DNA of 6,945 nt from an uncultured Collinsella sp. (GTDB lineage Bacteria > Actinomycetota > Coriobacteriia > Coriobacteriales > Coriobacteriaceae): the NCBI GenBank assembly GCA_902492755.1, contig CABUNB010000061.1, positions 1-6,945 on the forward strand, in the 5' to 3' direction. Under the pieces are notes generated by a model. That model searched no databases. It was given only the letters and a program-made list of their open reading frames with translations, and was not told the DNA's origin. Positions 1 through 6,389 of this stretch are shown here, piece by piece; within the stretch, counting starts at the first letter, position 1, and every line of letters begins with the position of its first letter. The translations under genes were made by a program, and so were the position numbers.

Positions 1-55
1 GAGCGTCCGGCTGATAACCGGGAGGTCACAAGTTCGAATCTTGTCAGGTCCACCA
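1..55 (+). tRNA. tRNA-Ile(GAT), 3' part, truncated by the window edge
   Basis: These 55 bases are identical to positions 225-279, the last 55 bases of the complete tRNA-Ile further right. The anticodon GAT is at 13-15, followed by the T-arm with GTTCGAATC and an acceptor strand ending in an encoded CCA at 53-55. The 5' acceptor and most of the D-arm lie outside the window. It would decode AUC/AUU. The copy downstream of tRNA-Ala shows that isoleucine tRNA is duplicated in this cluster. Confidence 0.96.
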
Positions 56-66
56 CTTTCTTTCGC

Positions 67-111
67 AATAAACACCCCAGCGAGAGCCGAGTCGCCGCTG
101 GGGTGTTTATT
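67..111 (+). terminator. 16-bp perfect hairpin between tRNA-Ile and tRNA-Ala
   Basis: Positions 67-82 (AATAAACACCCCAGCG) are an exact reverse complement of 96-111, with a 13-base loop. The downstream side ends in TTTATTA, a weak U-tract. It could terminate transcription from the first tRNA-Ile in part, or mark a processing boundary. Only 11 bases lie between the hairpin and tRNA-Ala, and I see no convincing promoter there, so complete termination would leave tRNA-Ala without an obvious promoter. Confidence 0.6.
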
Positions 112-122
112 ACTGTCTCCGT

Positions 123-198
123 GGGGGTTTAGCTCAGCTGGGAGAGCGCGGGCTTTGCAAGCCTGAGGTCAGGGGTTCGATCCCCCTAACCTCCACCA
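123..198 (+). tRNA. tRNA-Ala(TGC)
   Basis: A complete 76-base cloverleaf with encoded CCA. The acceptor strand GGGGGTT (123-129) pairs with AACCTCC, with one G-U pair. The anticodon stem CGGGC/GCCTG closes a TTTGCAA loop at 154-160, and the anticodon TGC is at 156-158. The T-arm contains GGGGTTCGATCCCCC. It reads GCN codons. Only four bases separate its CCA from the next tRNA-Ile, so the two are almost certainly made from one transcript. Confidence 0.97.
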
Positions 199-202
199 TG
201 AT

Positions 203-279
203 GGACCTGTAGCTCAGTTGGTTAGAGCGTCCGGCTGATAACCGGGAGGTCACAAGTTCGAATCTTGTCAGGTCCACCA
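203..279 (+). tRNA. tRNA-Ile(GAT), complete copy
   Basis: A complete 77-base tRNA with encoded CCA. The acceptor GGACCTG (203-209) pairs with CAGGTCC. The anticodon loop CTGATAA carries GAT at 237-239. The T-arm matches the truncated copy at the left edge exactly. It reads AUU/AUC. It follows tRNA-Ala by four bases and is followed within 15 bases by a strong Rho-independent terminator, so it is the last gene of the tRNA unit. Confidence 0.97.
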
Positions 280-293
280 TCAAAACTGTGAAG

Positions 294-325
294 AGCCCTG
301 GGGCGTTGCCTCGGGGCTTTTTTCT
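294..325 (+). terminator. Rho-independent terminator of the Ala-Ile tRNA unit
   Basis: AGCCCTGGGG (294-303) pairs with CCTCGGGGCT (309-318) around a CGTTG loop, using two wobble pairs. The run TTTTTTCTT follows directly. It closes the tRNA transcript. Its 3' arm and T-run also form one side of the larger inverted repeat at 312-355. Confidence 0.85.
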
Positions 326-355
326 TACCTACTGAAAGTAGTCAAAAAAGCCCCG
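312..355. repeat. Nested inverted repeat overlapping the tRNA terminator
   Basis: CGGGGCTTTTTT (312-323) is exactly complementary to AAAAAAGCCCCG (344-355). Inside is a second small hairpin, CTACT-GAA-AGTAG (329-341). The outer stem competes with the terminator hairpin, because bases 312-318 belong to both. No gene on the minus strand needs a terminator here, so its purpose is unclear. It may simply reinforce termination or be an inert insulating palindrome before the BFN gene. Confidence 0.6.
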
Positions 356-377
356 TCCCAAATTAACTACTTTGATT

Positions 378-407
378 TTGTGTGCTGTGCGAAAGATTGG
401 GTAGTAT
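378..407 (+). promoter_or_regulatory. Weak candidate promoter for the BFN gene
   Basis: TTGTGT at 378-383 and TAGTAT at 402-407 are separated by 18 bases and lie 57 bases before the proposed ATG. Each hexamer matches the consensus only in part. A promoter is needed between the tRNA terminator and the BFN gene, and this is the best-looking pair in that interval, but the call is tentative. Confidence 0.3.
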
Positions 408-463
408 AGCTATTCAATGCGGCGGGCTGCCGCGTGTTAACCGCTACGTACCGGAGGTGTTCC

Positions 464-964
464 ATGGTTCGTGTCGACATAGAGACCATCGTCATGGCCG
501 CCGGTCCCGTGCCATCGCTTATCGTGCTTCGTGAGCGCAGCAGCAAATCGGACTCGCCCGCGCCACTGCGTTCCCTTTCCATTCAGACTGGTTCGTTTGA
601 AGCTGCTGCCATCAGCCGCGGCATCGATAGCGGCCGCGCCGAGCGCCCGATCACCCATGACCTGTTGCTCGATACCGTTGACGCCCTGGGCGCCAAGCTC
701 GAGCGCATCGAGATCGTTCGCGCCGAGCCGCCCGTGTTCTACGCGACGATCGTCGTACTGGCCGATGGCGAGGAGCGTAAGATCGACGCTCGTCCCAGTG
801 ATGCCATTGCCCTTGCCGTGCGCAGCAATGCTCCCATGTTCGTGGAGGACGATATCATGAATCGCCTGGGCACTGTTTCTACCCACGCCGAGGAAGTCGA
901 CGACGAGCAAGAGTTCGAGAAGTTCGACGAGTTCGTCCATACGCTCTCCCCCGATGACTTCTAA
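464..964 (+). CDS. Bifunctional nuclease family protein (BFN domain, DUF151)
   Basis: The product is 166 residues. The family signature is clear: an SIQTGSFEAAAI segment at about 39-50, RPITHDLL at 61-68, an aromatic strand VFYATIVV at 91-98, and IDARPSDAIALAVR at 107-120. An acidic tail follows (about 133-166, rich in E and D). BFN-domain proteins are small cytoplasmic proteins with RNase/DNase activity shown for a plant member; the bacterial role is mostly unknown. The ATG at 464 is preferred over an in-frame GTG at 434 because GGAGGT lies at 453-458, five bases upstream, and because homologous N-termini begin MxxVxV. It is the first gene after the tRNA terminator and ends immediately before the next frame (TAAATG). 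Family assignment is firm; the biochemical role here is inferred. Confidence 0.9.
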   Translation: MVRVDIETIVMAAGPVPSLIVLRERSSKSDSPAPLRSLSIQTGSFEAAAISRGIDSGRAERPITHDLLLDTVDALGAKLERIEIVRAEPPVFYATIVVLADGEERKIDARPSDAIALAVRSNAPMFVEDDIMNRLGTVSTHAEEVDDEQEFEKFDEFVHTLSPDDF

Positions 965-997
965 ATGCGGGGCGGCAGAGTTGCGGAGTGTTCGCTG

Positions 998-1354
998 ATG
1001 GCCGGCGGTATGTCGGCTGAGGCGGCGGCCATTGCGCGCGAGGCCCAGATGCGCTCGGAGGCTTCTGAGGCGGCGCGCATTGCCTATGTGACGCAGGCCC
1101 GCACGCTTCGCGAGCGCCGCGACTCGTTTATCAAGATGGTTGTCGTCTCCGCCCTTGTCGCGGCAATCTGCTCGCGCCTTCGTGGTACAGTTGGTGCGCT
1201 TGGGTTTTCGATTTCAACAGGCTTGGTAATCTGGGGTGTGGTCGATGCAGTAATGCTGACCAACCAGATCAAGGTACTCGACAAGCGCGCGATGGATATG
1301 GTGCGCGCCCGCGACGCTGCCGCCAAGATCGCTGCCGAGGCACAAGAACTGTAA
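998..1354 (+). CDS. Small two-TM membrane protein of unknown function
   Basis: I do not recognise a family. From the ATG at 998 the product is 118 residues: an Ala/Glu/Arg-rich helix (about 6-41) that could form a coiled coil, a first hydrophobic segment at about 44-59 (KMVVVSALVAAICS), a short RLRG turn, a second at about 65-87 (ending GLVIWGVVDAVML), and a charged Ala-rich C-terminal helix (about 89-118). This predicts a membrane hairpin with both ends on one side. An ATG at 965 abuts the BFN stop codon and would add 11 residues, but it has no ribosome-binding site. The ATG at 998 has CGGAG at 984-988, and an ATG at 1010 is also possible. Close packing with its neighbours suggests co-transcription with the BFN gene. 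Confidence 0.75.
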   Translation: MAGGMSAEAAAIAREAQMRSEASEAARIAYVTQARTLRERRDSFIKMVVVSALVAAICSRLRGTVGALGFSISTGLVIWGVVDAVMLTNQIKVLDKRAMDMVRARDAAAKIAAEAQEL

Positions 1355-1384
1355 CGACGCCGGATTCGATGGGAAGGTCTAGAG

Positions 1385-1834
1385 ATGGCACAGGATATGC
1401 AGGACGCCGGTAACGTCTCCGCCGAGCTCGACGCCATGGTGTGTGACCTGATTGGTGCGTTCTTGGACGACCTTGCCGCCGGCGAGAATCCGGGCGTAGT
1501 CGTGGCGATCGAGGACGCTGCTTCCAACCGCTATCTGGCGGCACTCGACGAGGACGGCGAAGAGGCGTGCCTCGAGGCCGCCACCAACTTTATCTCCGAG
1601 CACAAGATGGGTCTTAAGGACGAGGGCCTGGGCCGTATCGCCCGCTATGCCATCGGCTATACCGGCTGTGTTGAGATTGACGGCGGCTATCACGACGCTC
1701 TGCTCGTGAGCTTCTTTGAGACGACGCTCGAGAGCGGCTTTTCGGCTTATGTGCTGTATGAGGGCATGGGTGCCGGCGATGGTTTTATGTGGAGCGACCC
1801 TGAACCTGCAGGTGAGGAAACCCCTCTCATCTAA
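1385..1834 (+). CDS. Acidic soluble protein of unknown function
   Basis: I do not recognise this 149-residue product. It has no signal peptide or TM segment and is strongly acidic, with clusters such as ALDEDGEEACLEAA (about 52-65) and a C-terminal SDPEPAGEE. The middle alternates predicted strands and helices (VVVAIED, YLAAL, CVEIDGG, ALLVSFFE, FSAYVLYEG), consistent with a compact alpha/beta fold. The start is well supported by GGAAGG at 1372-1377, seven bases before the ATG. It lies 30 bases after the small membrane protein, so the two are probably co-transcribed. A 117-base gap follows before typA, with no strong terminator. Confidence 0.8.
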   Translation: MAQDMQDAGNVSAELDAMVCDLIGAFLDDLAAGENPGVVVAIEDAASNRYLAALDEDGEEACLEAATNFISEHKMGLKDEGLGRIARYAIGYTGCVEIDGGYHDALLVSFFETTLESGFSAYVLYEGMGAGDGFMWSDPEPAGEETPLI

Positions 1835-1951
1835 AATCGCTAAAATAAACGAGTTTTCGGTAAAAGGCTCAATATTCCCGCCGAGCGTTGCATTGCTGGG
1901 TGGGTCGCATACGCGTGCCGTTTGTATATGGATAGAAGATAGGGGAACTAC

Positions 1952-3790
<1,839 letters not shown>

Positions 3791-3810
3791 GCGCTGGGGT
3801 TTATAACCGC

Positions 3811-3852
3811 CAAAAAGAAAGGGCGTCGACCGCAATGGTCGGCGCCCTTTTT
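3811..3852. terminator. Bidirectional terminator between typA and the convergent membrane gene
   Basis: AAAGGGCGTCGACC (3818-3831) pairs with GGTCGGCGCCCTTT (3837-3850) around GCAAT, with one G-U pair. The + strand continues TTTTTGG after the stem. On the minus strand the same hairpin is followed by TTTCTTTTT, from the A-rich run at 3812-3820. It can therefore end typA rightward and the minus-strand gene that stops at 3920 leftward. Confidence 0.88.
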
Positions 3853-3878
3853 GGTACACAGGGGTTGAGTTGGTCTGC

Positions 3879-3913
3879 ACCACCGCAAAGGTGCCCGTCC
3901 CCTTTGTGGTGGT
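3879..3913. repeat. Imperfect palindrome, possible dispersed intergenic repeat
   Basis: ACCACCGCAAAGG (3879-3891) pairs with CCTTTGTGGTGGT (3901-3913), with a single G-U pair on the + strand. The loop is TGCCCGTCC. It starts 7 bases beyond the stop of the minus-strand gene and has no T-run on either side, so it is not a standard terminator. Sequences of this kind (CCTTTGTGGTGG arms with a GGACGGGCA-type centre) look to me like a dispersed repeat in related genomes, but that is recollection and cannot be checked here. Confidence 0.5.
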
Positions 3914-3919
3914 TGGCGG

Positions 3920-5065
3920 CTAGGCGGTGGGGAGTCCTGGCGTGTTGGAGGCTTGTTGGGGCTTGAGGCGGGCGTTGCGCCAGATGATTTGGATAACGTA
4001 GCCGAGCATAAAGACAAAGGCCACGCCGCTGATGAAGTCGCCGATGAGGGGAAGTCCCGTGAGGGCGCCTGCGGCCACACCGCCGACGGCTGCCATGGCG
4101 TAGCGGTTCTGGTTGTGTCCGACCATGCGGGCGATCGCGCACCCCGTAAAGGCGGTGGAGACCAGCGCGATGCCGATAACGCCGCACAAGAGGGTTCCGG
4201 CAAGCGACAGGCCAGCGATAGAGATAATCAGCAGCAGGACGGCAGGGACGACAGCAATCGTGCCCAGAAGACCGCTCACCCACAGGGGCGTGGGGTGCTG
4301 GTGGAGCATTCCGGCAGCGCTGGCGGTCGCTCGCGGAAAGACGAGCTCGAGCAGCAGAGCGACAAAGCAGGTCGAGAGCGCCGCGGCGACGATGCCGCCG
4401 ATGACATCGTTAATGGTGGAAGTATCTTCGTTCTCGGTGCGGTCGATCTTGAGCGCGCCAACCTCGGCTCCTGCGGCGCGCTCGGGGTCTTCGGAAACAT
4501 GCGCGCTCACGGTGCCGGTAATGCGGGCATTCTTGCCCAAGACGAGCTTATCGGCCCAAACCTCGACATCGCCGTCGACGGTGCCATCGATGGTTACGGT
4601 GTCGCCTGCGAGCGCTGCCGAATTGGTAGAACCGCGCAGGGCAACCGTCTCGCCCATCGCGTAAAAACAGTTGGCGGTGCTACCGGTGTTGAGCACGACA
4701 TGCTGGCCAGCCACCGTTACGCTGCCATCAATTGCGGTTTTGGAGATATCGATGGTGCGCGCCGCCAGGCGAACGGCTCCGCCTACGGTGCAGTCGCGAA
4801 TCGACAAGCTCTCGCCTGCCGCGATAATATCGCGGCCGATGGAAGCGTCGTCTAGGTTAAGGCTTTGGCCGGCCCAGTACAGGTCGCCTTCGACGCCAGA
4901 CGGATTTGAGTCAACTTCGGTTGCGAGCACGTTGCCCGCGGTGTCTGTGCCGGCGAACGACGTCGTGGGAAGCGCGGTCAGCGCAAGCGCAATCAGTGCG
5001 AATAGAAGGGCGGTGCGGGCCTGCGCTTTACGGCGCCGGGACGACGGTTCTAGGTTGCAAGGCAT
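3920..5065 (-). CDS. Secreted/membrane bactofilin-like repeat protein with C-terminal TM domain
   Basis: The product is 381 residues. The N-terminus is a Sec signal: RRRK at 10-13, a hydrophobic core at about 18-33, and a likely cleavage after TSFA (38). Residues 58-180 form seven repeats of about 18 residues with IxGDVxVxG-QxVxLxxxA spacing, as in GRDIIAAGESLSI, DGSVTVAGQHVVL and VDGDVEVWADKLVL. This resembles the right-handed beta-helix of bactofilins (polymer-forming proteins). An acidic linker (191-217) leads to about five TM helices (roughly 220-243, 261-282, 284-312, 323-341, 343-362). The repeat domain should therefore be extracytoplasmic and anchored to the membrane. The ATG at 5065 has GAAGGA six bases upstream (5077-5072); an in-frame TTG at 5113 lacks support. 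Function is unknown; an envelope scaffold role is inference. It lies downstream of the TRIC gene on the same strand. Confidence 0.88.
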   Translation of the reverse strand: MPCNLEPSSRRRKAQARTALLFALIALALTALPTTSFAGTDTAGNVLATEVDSNPSGVEGDLYWAGQSLNLDDASIGRDIIAAGESLSIRDCTVGGAVRLAARTIDISKTAIDGSVTVAGQHVVLNTGSTANCFYAMGETVALRGSTNSAALAGDTVTIDGTVDGDVEVWADKLVLGKNARITGTVSAHVSEDPERAAGAEVGALKIDRTENEDTSTINDVIGGIVAAALSTCFVALLLELVFPRATASAAGMLHQHPTPLWVSGLLGTIAVVPAVLLLIISIAGLSLAGTLLCGVIGIALVSTAFTGCAIARMVGHNQNRYAMAAVGGVAAGALTGLPLIGDFISGVAFVFMLGYVIQIIWRNARLKPQQASNTPGLPTA

Positions 5066-5077
5066 AGTGAATCCTTC

Positions 5078-5102
5078 GTTAGATACTCGACATGTATCTA
5101 AC
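5078..5102 (-). promoter_or_regulatory. Perfect 9-bp dyad directly before the ribosome-binding site
   Basis: GTTAGATAC (5078-5086) and GTATCTAAC (5094-5102) are exact reverse complements around a 7-base centre. The dyad touches the GAAGGA ribosome-binding site of the bactofilin-like gene (5077-5072). It could be an operator for a dimeric repressor of TetR or PadR size, or an mRNA hairpin limiting translation. The sequence cannot tell these apart. A GGGTACCC palindrome lies just beyond it (5104-5111). Confidence 0.55.
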
Positions 5103-5114
5103 AGGGTACCCAAC

Positions 5115-5167
5115 GCGCGGGCGCTCTAAAAGAACCTCTCGGTTGCATTTCGGGGACGAGCCCGCGC
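5115..5167 (-). repeat. Long-loop GC-rich inverted repeat after the TRIC gene
   Basis: GCGCGGGC (5115-5122) is the exact complement of GCCCGCGC (5160-5167), with 37 bases between them that include a small AACC-TCTC-GGTT hairpin. It starts 4 bases past the TRIC stop codon. No T-run follows, so it may be a weak transcription or decay barrier between the two membrane genes, not a true terminator. Confidence 0.35.
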
Positions 5168-5170
5168 AAG

Positions 5171-5860
5171 CTATTTTTTGCGATGCAAGAAGCGCGCGAT
5201 GTCTTCTTCGGTGGGGCTTTTGATGTCAAAGCGCAGCGAGAGCCAGCGCAGACCCATGGTTACCGCGACGCATACGACCAGCGCGGCGACATTGCTCATG
5301 ATGCCGCTCATAACGAGACACACATAGCTTGCCGAGCCGGCGATGGCGGCGATGGCGTAGAAATTGGTGCGCTGGAAAATGCCCGGCACCACACCCATAA
5401 AGCTGTCGCGCAGCATGCCGCCGCCTACCGCGGTGAAAAAGCCCATCATGATGCATACGGCCGGCGCAAAGCCATAAACCAGTGCTTTGTCCGCTCCGGT
5501 GGCGGCGTAGATGCCGACCGAGATGATGTCGAGCAATGGGATGAGTTTCTCGGGTTTATCGACGATTGCCGGGAAGATGTAGATGATGGCCGCCGTGGCA
5601 ATGGAAAGCGGGAGTGCCATTGGCTGGTTGAGGATGTAGACGTTGCCCACCTGGAGTGTCATATCGCGCAAAAGACCGCCGCCCAGGCCACAGACCACGG
5701 CGAGTGCGACCGCGCCCACCAGGTCGAGCTTGTGCTCGCGCGCAACCAGCACGCCCGAGATCGATGCAGCGACAACAGCGAACATCTCGAGCCAAAAGGG
5801 GATAGCGACCATGGCATCCGAGGCATGTGAGGTAACGGTTATAGCGGCGACGACGGGCAA
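5171..5860 (-). CDS. TRIC/UPF0126 family membrane channel protein
   Basis: The product is 229 residues, hydrophobic throughout, with about seven TM segments. It shows the internal duplication typical of the prokaryotic trimeric intracellular cation channel family (UPF0126, YadS/YicG-like): GLGGGLLRD at 58-66 and AVGGGMLRD at 144-152, each following a TM pair, plus KALVYGFAP and GMLRDSFMGVVPGIF. Members form homotrimeric monovalent-cation channels in the inner membrane; a physiological substrate is not established for most. Start choice: TTG at 5860 has AAAGGA at 5873-5868, seven bases upstream. The ATG at 5812 fits the usual family N-terminus (MVAIPFWLEMFAV) and would give 213 residues, but its ribosome-binding site is poor. 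ATGs at 5923 and 5977 would add sequence unlike the family. The bactofilin-like gene lies 105 bases downstream on the same strand. Confidence 0.87.
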   Translation of the reverse strand: MPVVAAITVTSHASDAMVAIPFWLEMFAVVAASISGVLVAREHKLDLVGAVALAVVCGLGGGLLRDMTLQVGNVYILNQPMALPLSIATAAIIYIFPAIVDKPEKLIPLLDIISVGIYAATGADKALVYGFAPAVCIMMGFFTAVGGGMLRDSFMGVVPGIFQRTNFYAIAAIAGSASYVCLVMSGIMSNVAALVVCVAVTMGLRWLSLRFDIKSPTEEDIARFLHRKK

Positions 5861-5897
5861 GATGGGGTCCTTTGAGTTACGGGTTTGGACAGTGCCC

Positions 5898-6042
5898 GTA
5901 CATAGTACATGGTTGGCGGGCATCGCGACCCCATTCCTCGGCAAACGGTCGGGACTGGGTACGGTCATAGGTTCCAAACATGTACGTCAGCCTCCCAAGA
6001 TGTCAAAAAATGTCGGTTTTGGAGTGTGACGTACGTGTTTGA
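5898..6042. promoter_or_regulatory. Cluster of GTAC-centred motifs around the TRIC promoter
   Basis: A 12-base motif with consensus GTACRTGKTTGR occurs three times: + strand 5905-5916, minus strand 5985-5974, + strand 6031-6042. The last two extend into an inverted repeat of TGACGTACRTGTTTGR (5974-5989 against 6027-6042, 14 of 16 matching) that brackets the candidate -35 box. The tetramer GTAC occurs five times within 137 bases (5898, 5905, 5959, 5982, 6031). This pattern suggests cooperative binding by a dimeric regulator. No factor can be named. Confidence 0.45.
5979..6006 (-). promoter_or_regulatory. Candidate promoter of the TRIC gene
   Basis: Reading the minus strand, a perfect TTGACA (6006-6001) is followed after 16 bases by TACATG (5984-5979), a partial -10 match. 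The -10 lies inside one of the GTACRTGKTTGR motif copies, so a protein bound there would block RNA polymerase. The leader to the TTG start would be about 110 bases. Confidence 0.45.
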
Positions 6043-6097
6043 GATTTGGGGCTGGGATCGACTGCGATGGGGGCTTGGCTGAATAGGAGGGATGTCC

Positions 6098-6178
6098 AAA
6101 TTTTGAGCTTTGCTCAAAATTTATTCGATCGGCTTACGCCGATCGCGCTGCACTAAAAACGCGCCGCTGGCGCGTTTT
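6098..6178. repeat. Three consecutive perfect hairpins in non-coding DNA
   Basis: Three exact stem-loops lie almost back to back. AAATTTTGAGC (6098-6108) pairs with 6112-6122 around TTT. CGATCGGC (6126-6133) pairs with 6138-6145 around TTAC. AAAACGCGCC (6156-6165) pairs with 6169-6178 around GCT. The third has T-rich flanks on both strands and could act as a terminator either way, perhaps as a back-up for the leftward tRNA-Ser transcript. No coding sequence explains the cluster. It could be a dispersed repeat, a small structured RNA or a barrier element. Confidence 0.65.
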
Positions 6179-6199
6179 CTTTACGCTCCGCGCCCCGGC

Positions 6200-6237
6200 G
6201 GGTTCGAATACCTCCTCCTCCGCCGTATTTGCTTGAA
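6200..6237 (+). repeat. Inverted, degenerate copy of the tRNA-Ser(CGA) 3' end
   Basis: On the + strand this segment reads GGGTTCGAAT, then ACCTCCTCCTCCGCC, then GTATTTGCTTGAA. The minus-strand tRNA-Ser(CGA) gene and its downstream flank (6315-6279) have the same order: GGGTTCGAAT, CCCTCCTCCTCCGCC, AT-TTTGCTTGAG. About 34 of 38 positions match, with one gap. The copy covers the T-loop, the 3' T-stem strand, the acceptor strand and the first bases past the gene. The T-stem would be broken by mismatches and there is no 5' half, so it is not a functional tRNA. It may be an integration scar or a rearrangement remnant. Confidence 0.7.
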
Positions 6238-6251
6238 CATGACTCGATAAC

Positions 6252-6278
6252 AAAAAAGCTCCCATTGTTGGGAGCTTT
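6252..6278 (-). terminator. Rho-independent terminator after tRNA-Ser(CGA)
   Basis: AAAGCTCCCA (6255-6264) pairs with TGGGAGCTTT (6269-6278) around TTGT. Reading the minus strand the stem runs into TTTTTT (6257-6252). It lies 11 bases past the CCA end of tRNA-Ser(CGA) and closes that transcript. Confidence 0.88.
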
Positions 6279-6289
6279 CTCAAGCAAAA

Positions 6290-6380
6290 TGGCGGAGGAG
6301 GAGGGATTCGAACCCTCGTGACCTTATACAGGCCAAACGGTTTTCGAGACCGCCGCATTCAACCACTCTGCCACCCCTCC
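6290..6380 (-). tRNA. tRNA-Ser(CGA)
   Basis: A 91-base class II tRNA with encoded CCA (minus strand of 6292-6290). The acceptor GGAGGGG (6380-6374) pairs with CTCCTCC, with one G-U. The anticodon loop CTCGAAA carries CGA (minus strand of 6346-6344), reading UCG. A long variable arm and the T-arm GAGGGTTCGAATCCCTC follow. Only 48 bases, occupied largely by a hairpin, separate it from the upstream tRNA-Ser(GGA), with no clear promoter of its own. Confidence 0.96.
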
Positions 6381-6389
6381 GCGTGGGGT

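Noticed and set aside
437..940. A 167-codon minus-strand frame opposite the BFN gene
   Set aside because: The + strand frame has a clear BFN domain and ribosome-binding site; the opposite frame has no family features.
1835..1951. Promoter for typA in the 117-base gap (TATATG at 1925-1930)
   Set aside because: No acceptable -35 box lies 16-18 bases upstream. A promoter may be here, but I cannot place it.
3953..4855. A 300-codon + strand frame opposite the bactofilin-like gene
   Set aside because: The translation is charged low-complexity sequence. The minus-strand frame has a signal peptide, regular repeats and TM helices.
5183..5830. A 215-codon + strand frame opposite the TRIC gene
   Set aside because: It is a His/Asp/Ala-rich shadow of a clear membrane-protein gene with the duplicated GGGxLRD motif.
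6085..6106. AGGAGG followed by an ATG and a four-codon frame (MSKF)
   Set aside because: Only one base separates AGGAGG from the ATG, which is too close for initiation. The frame ends at once inside a hairpin, and nothing lies downstream on that strand to regulate.
6134..6358. A 74-codon minus-strand frame and an overlapping + strand frame around tRNA-Ser(CGA)
   Set aside because: Both run through the tRNA gene and its hairpin terminator, so they are not credible proteins.
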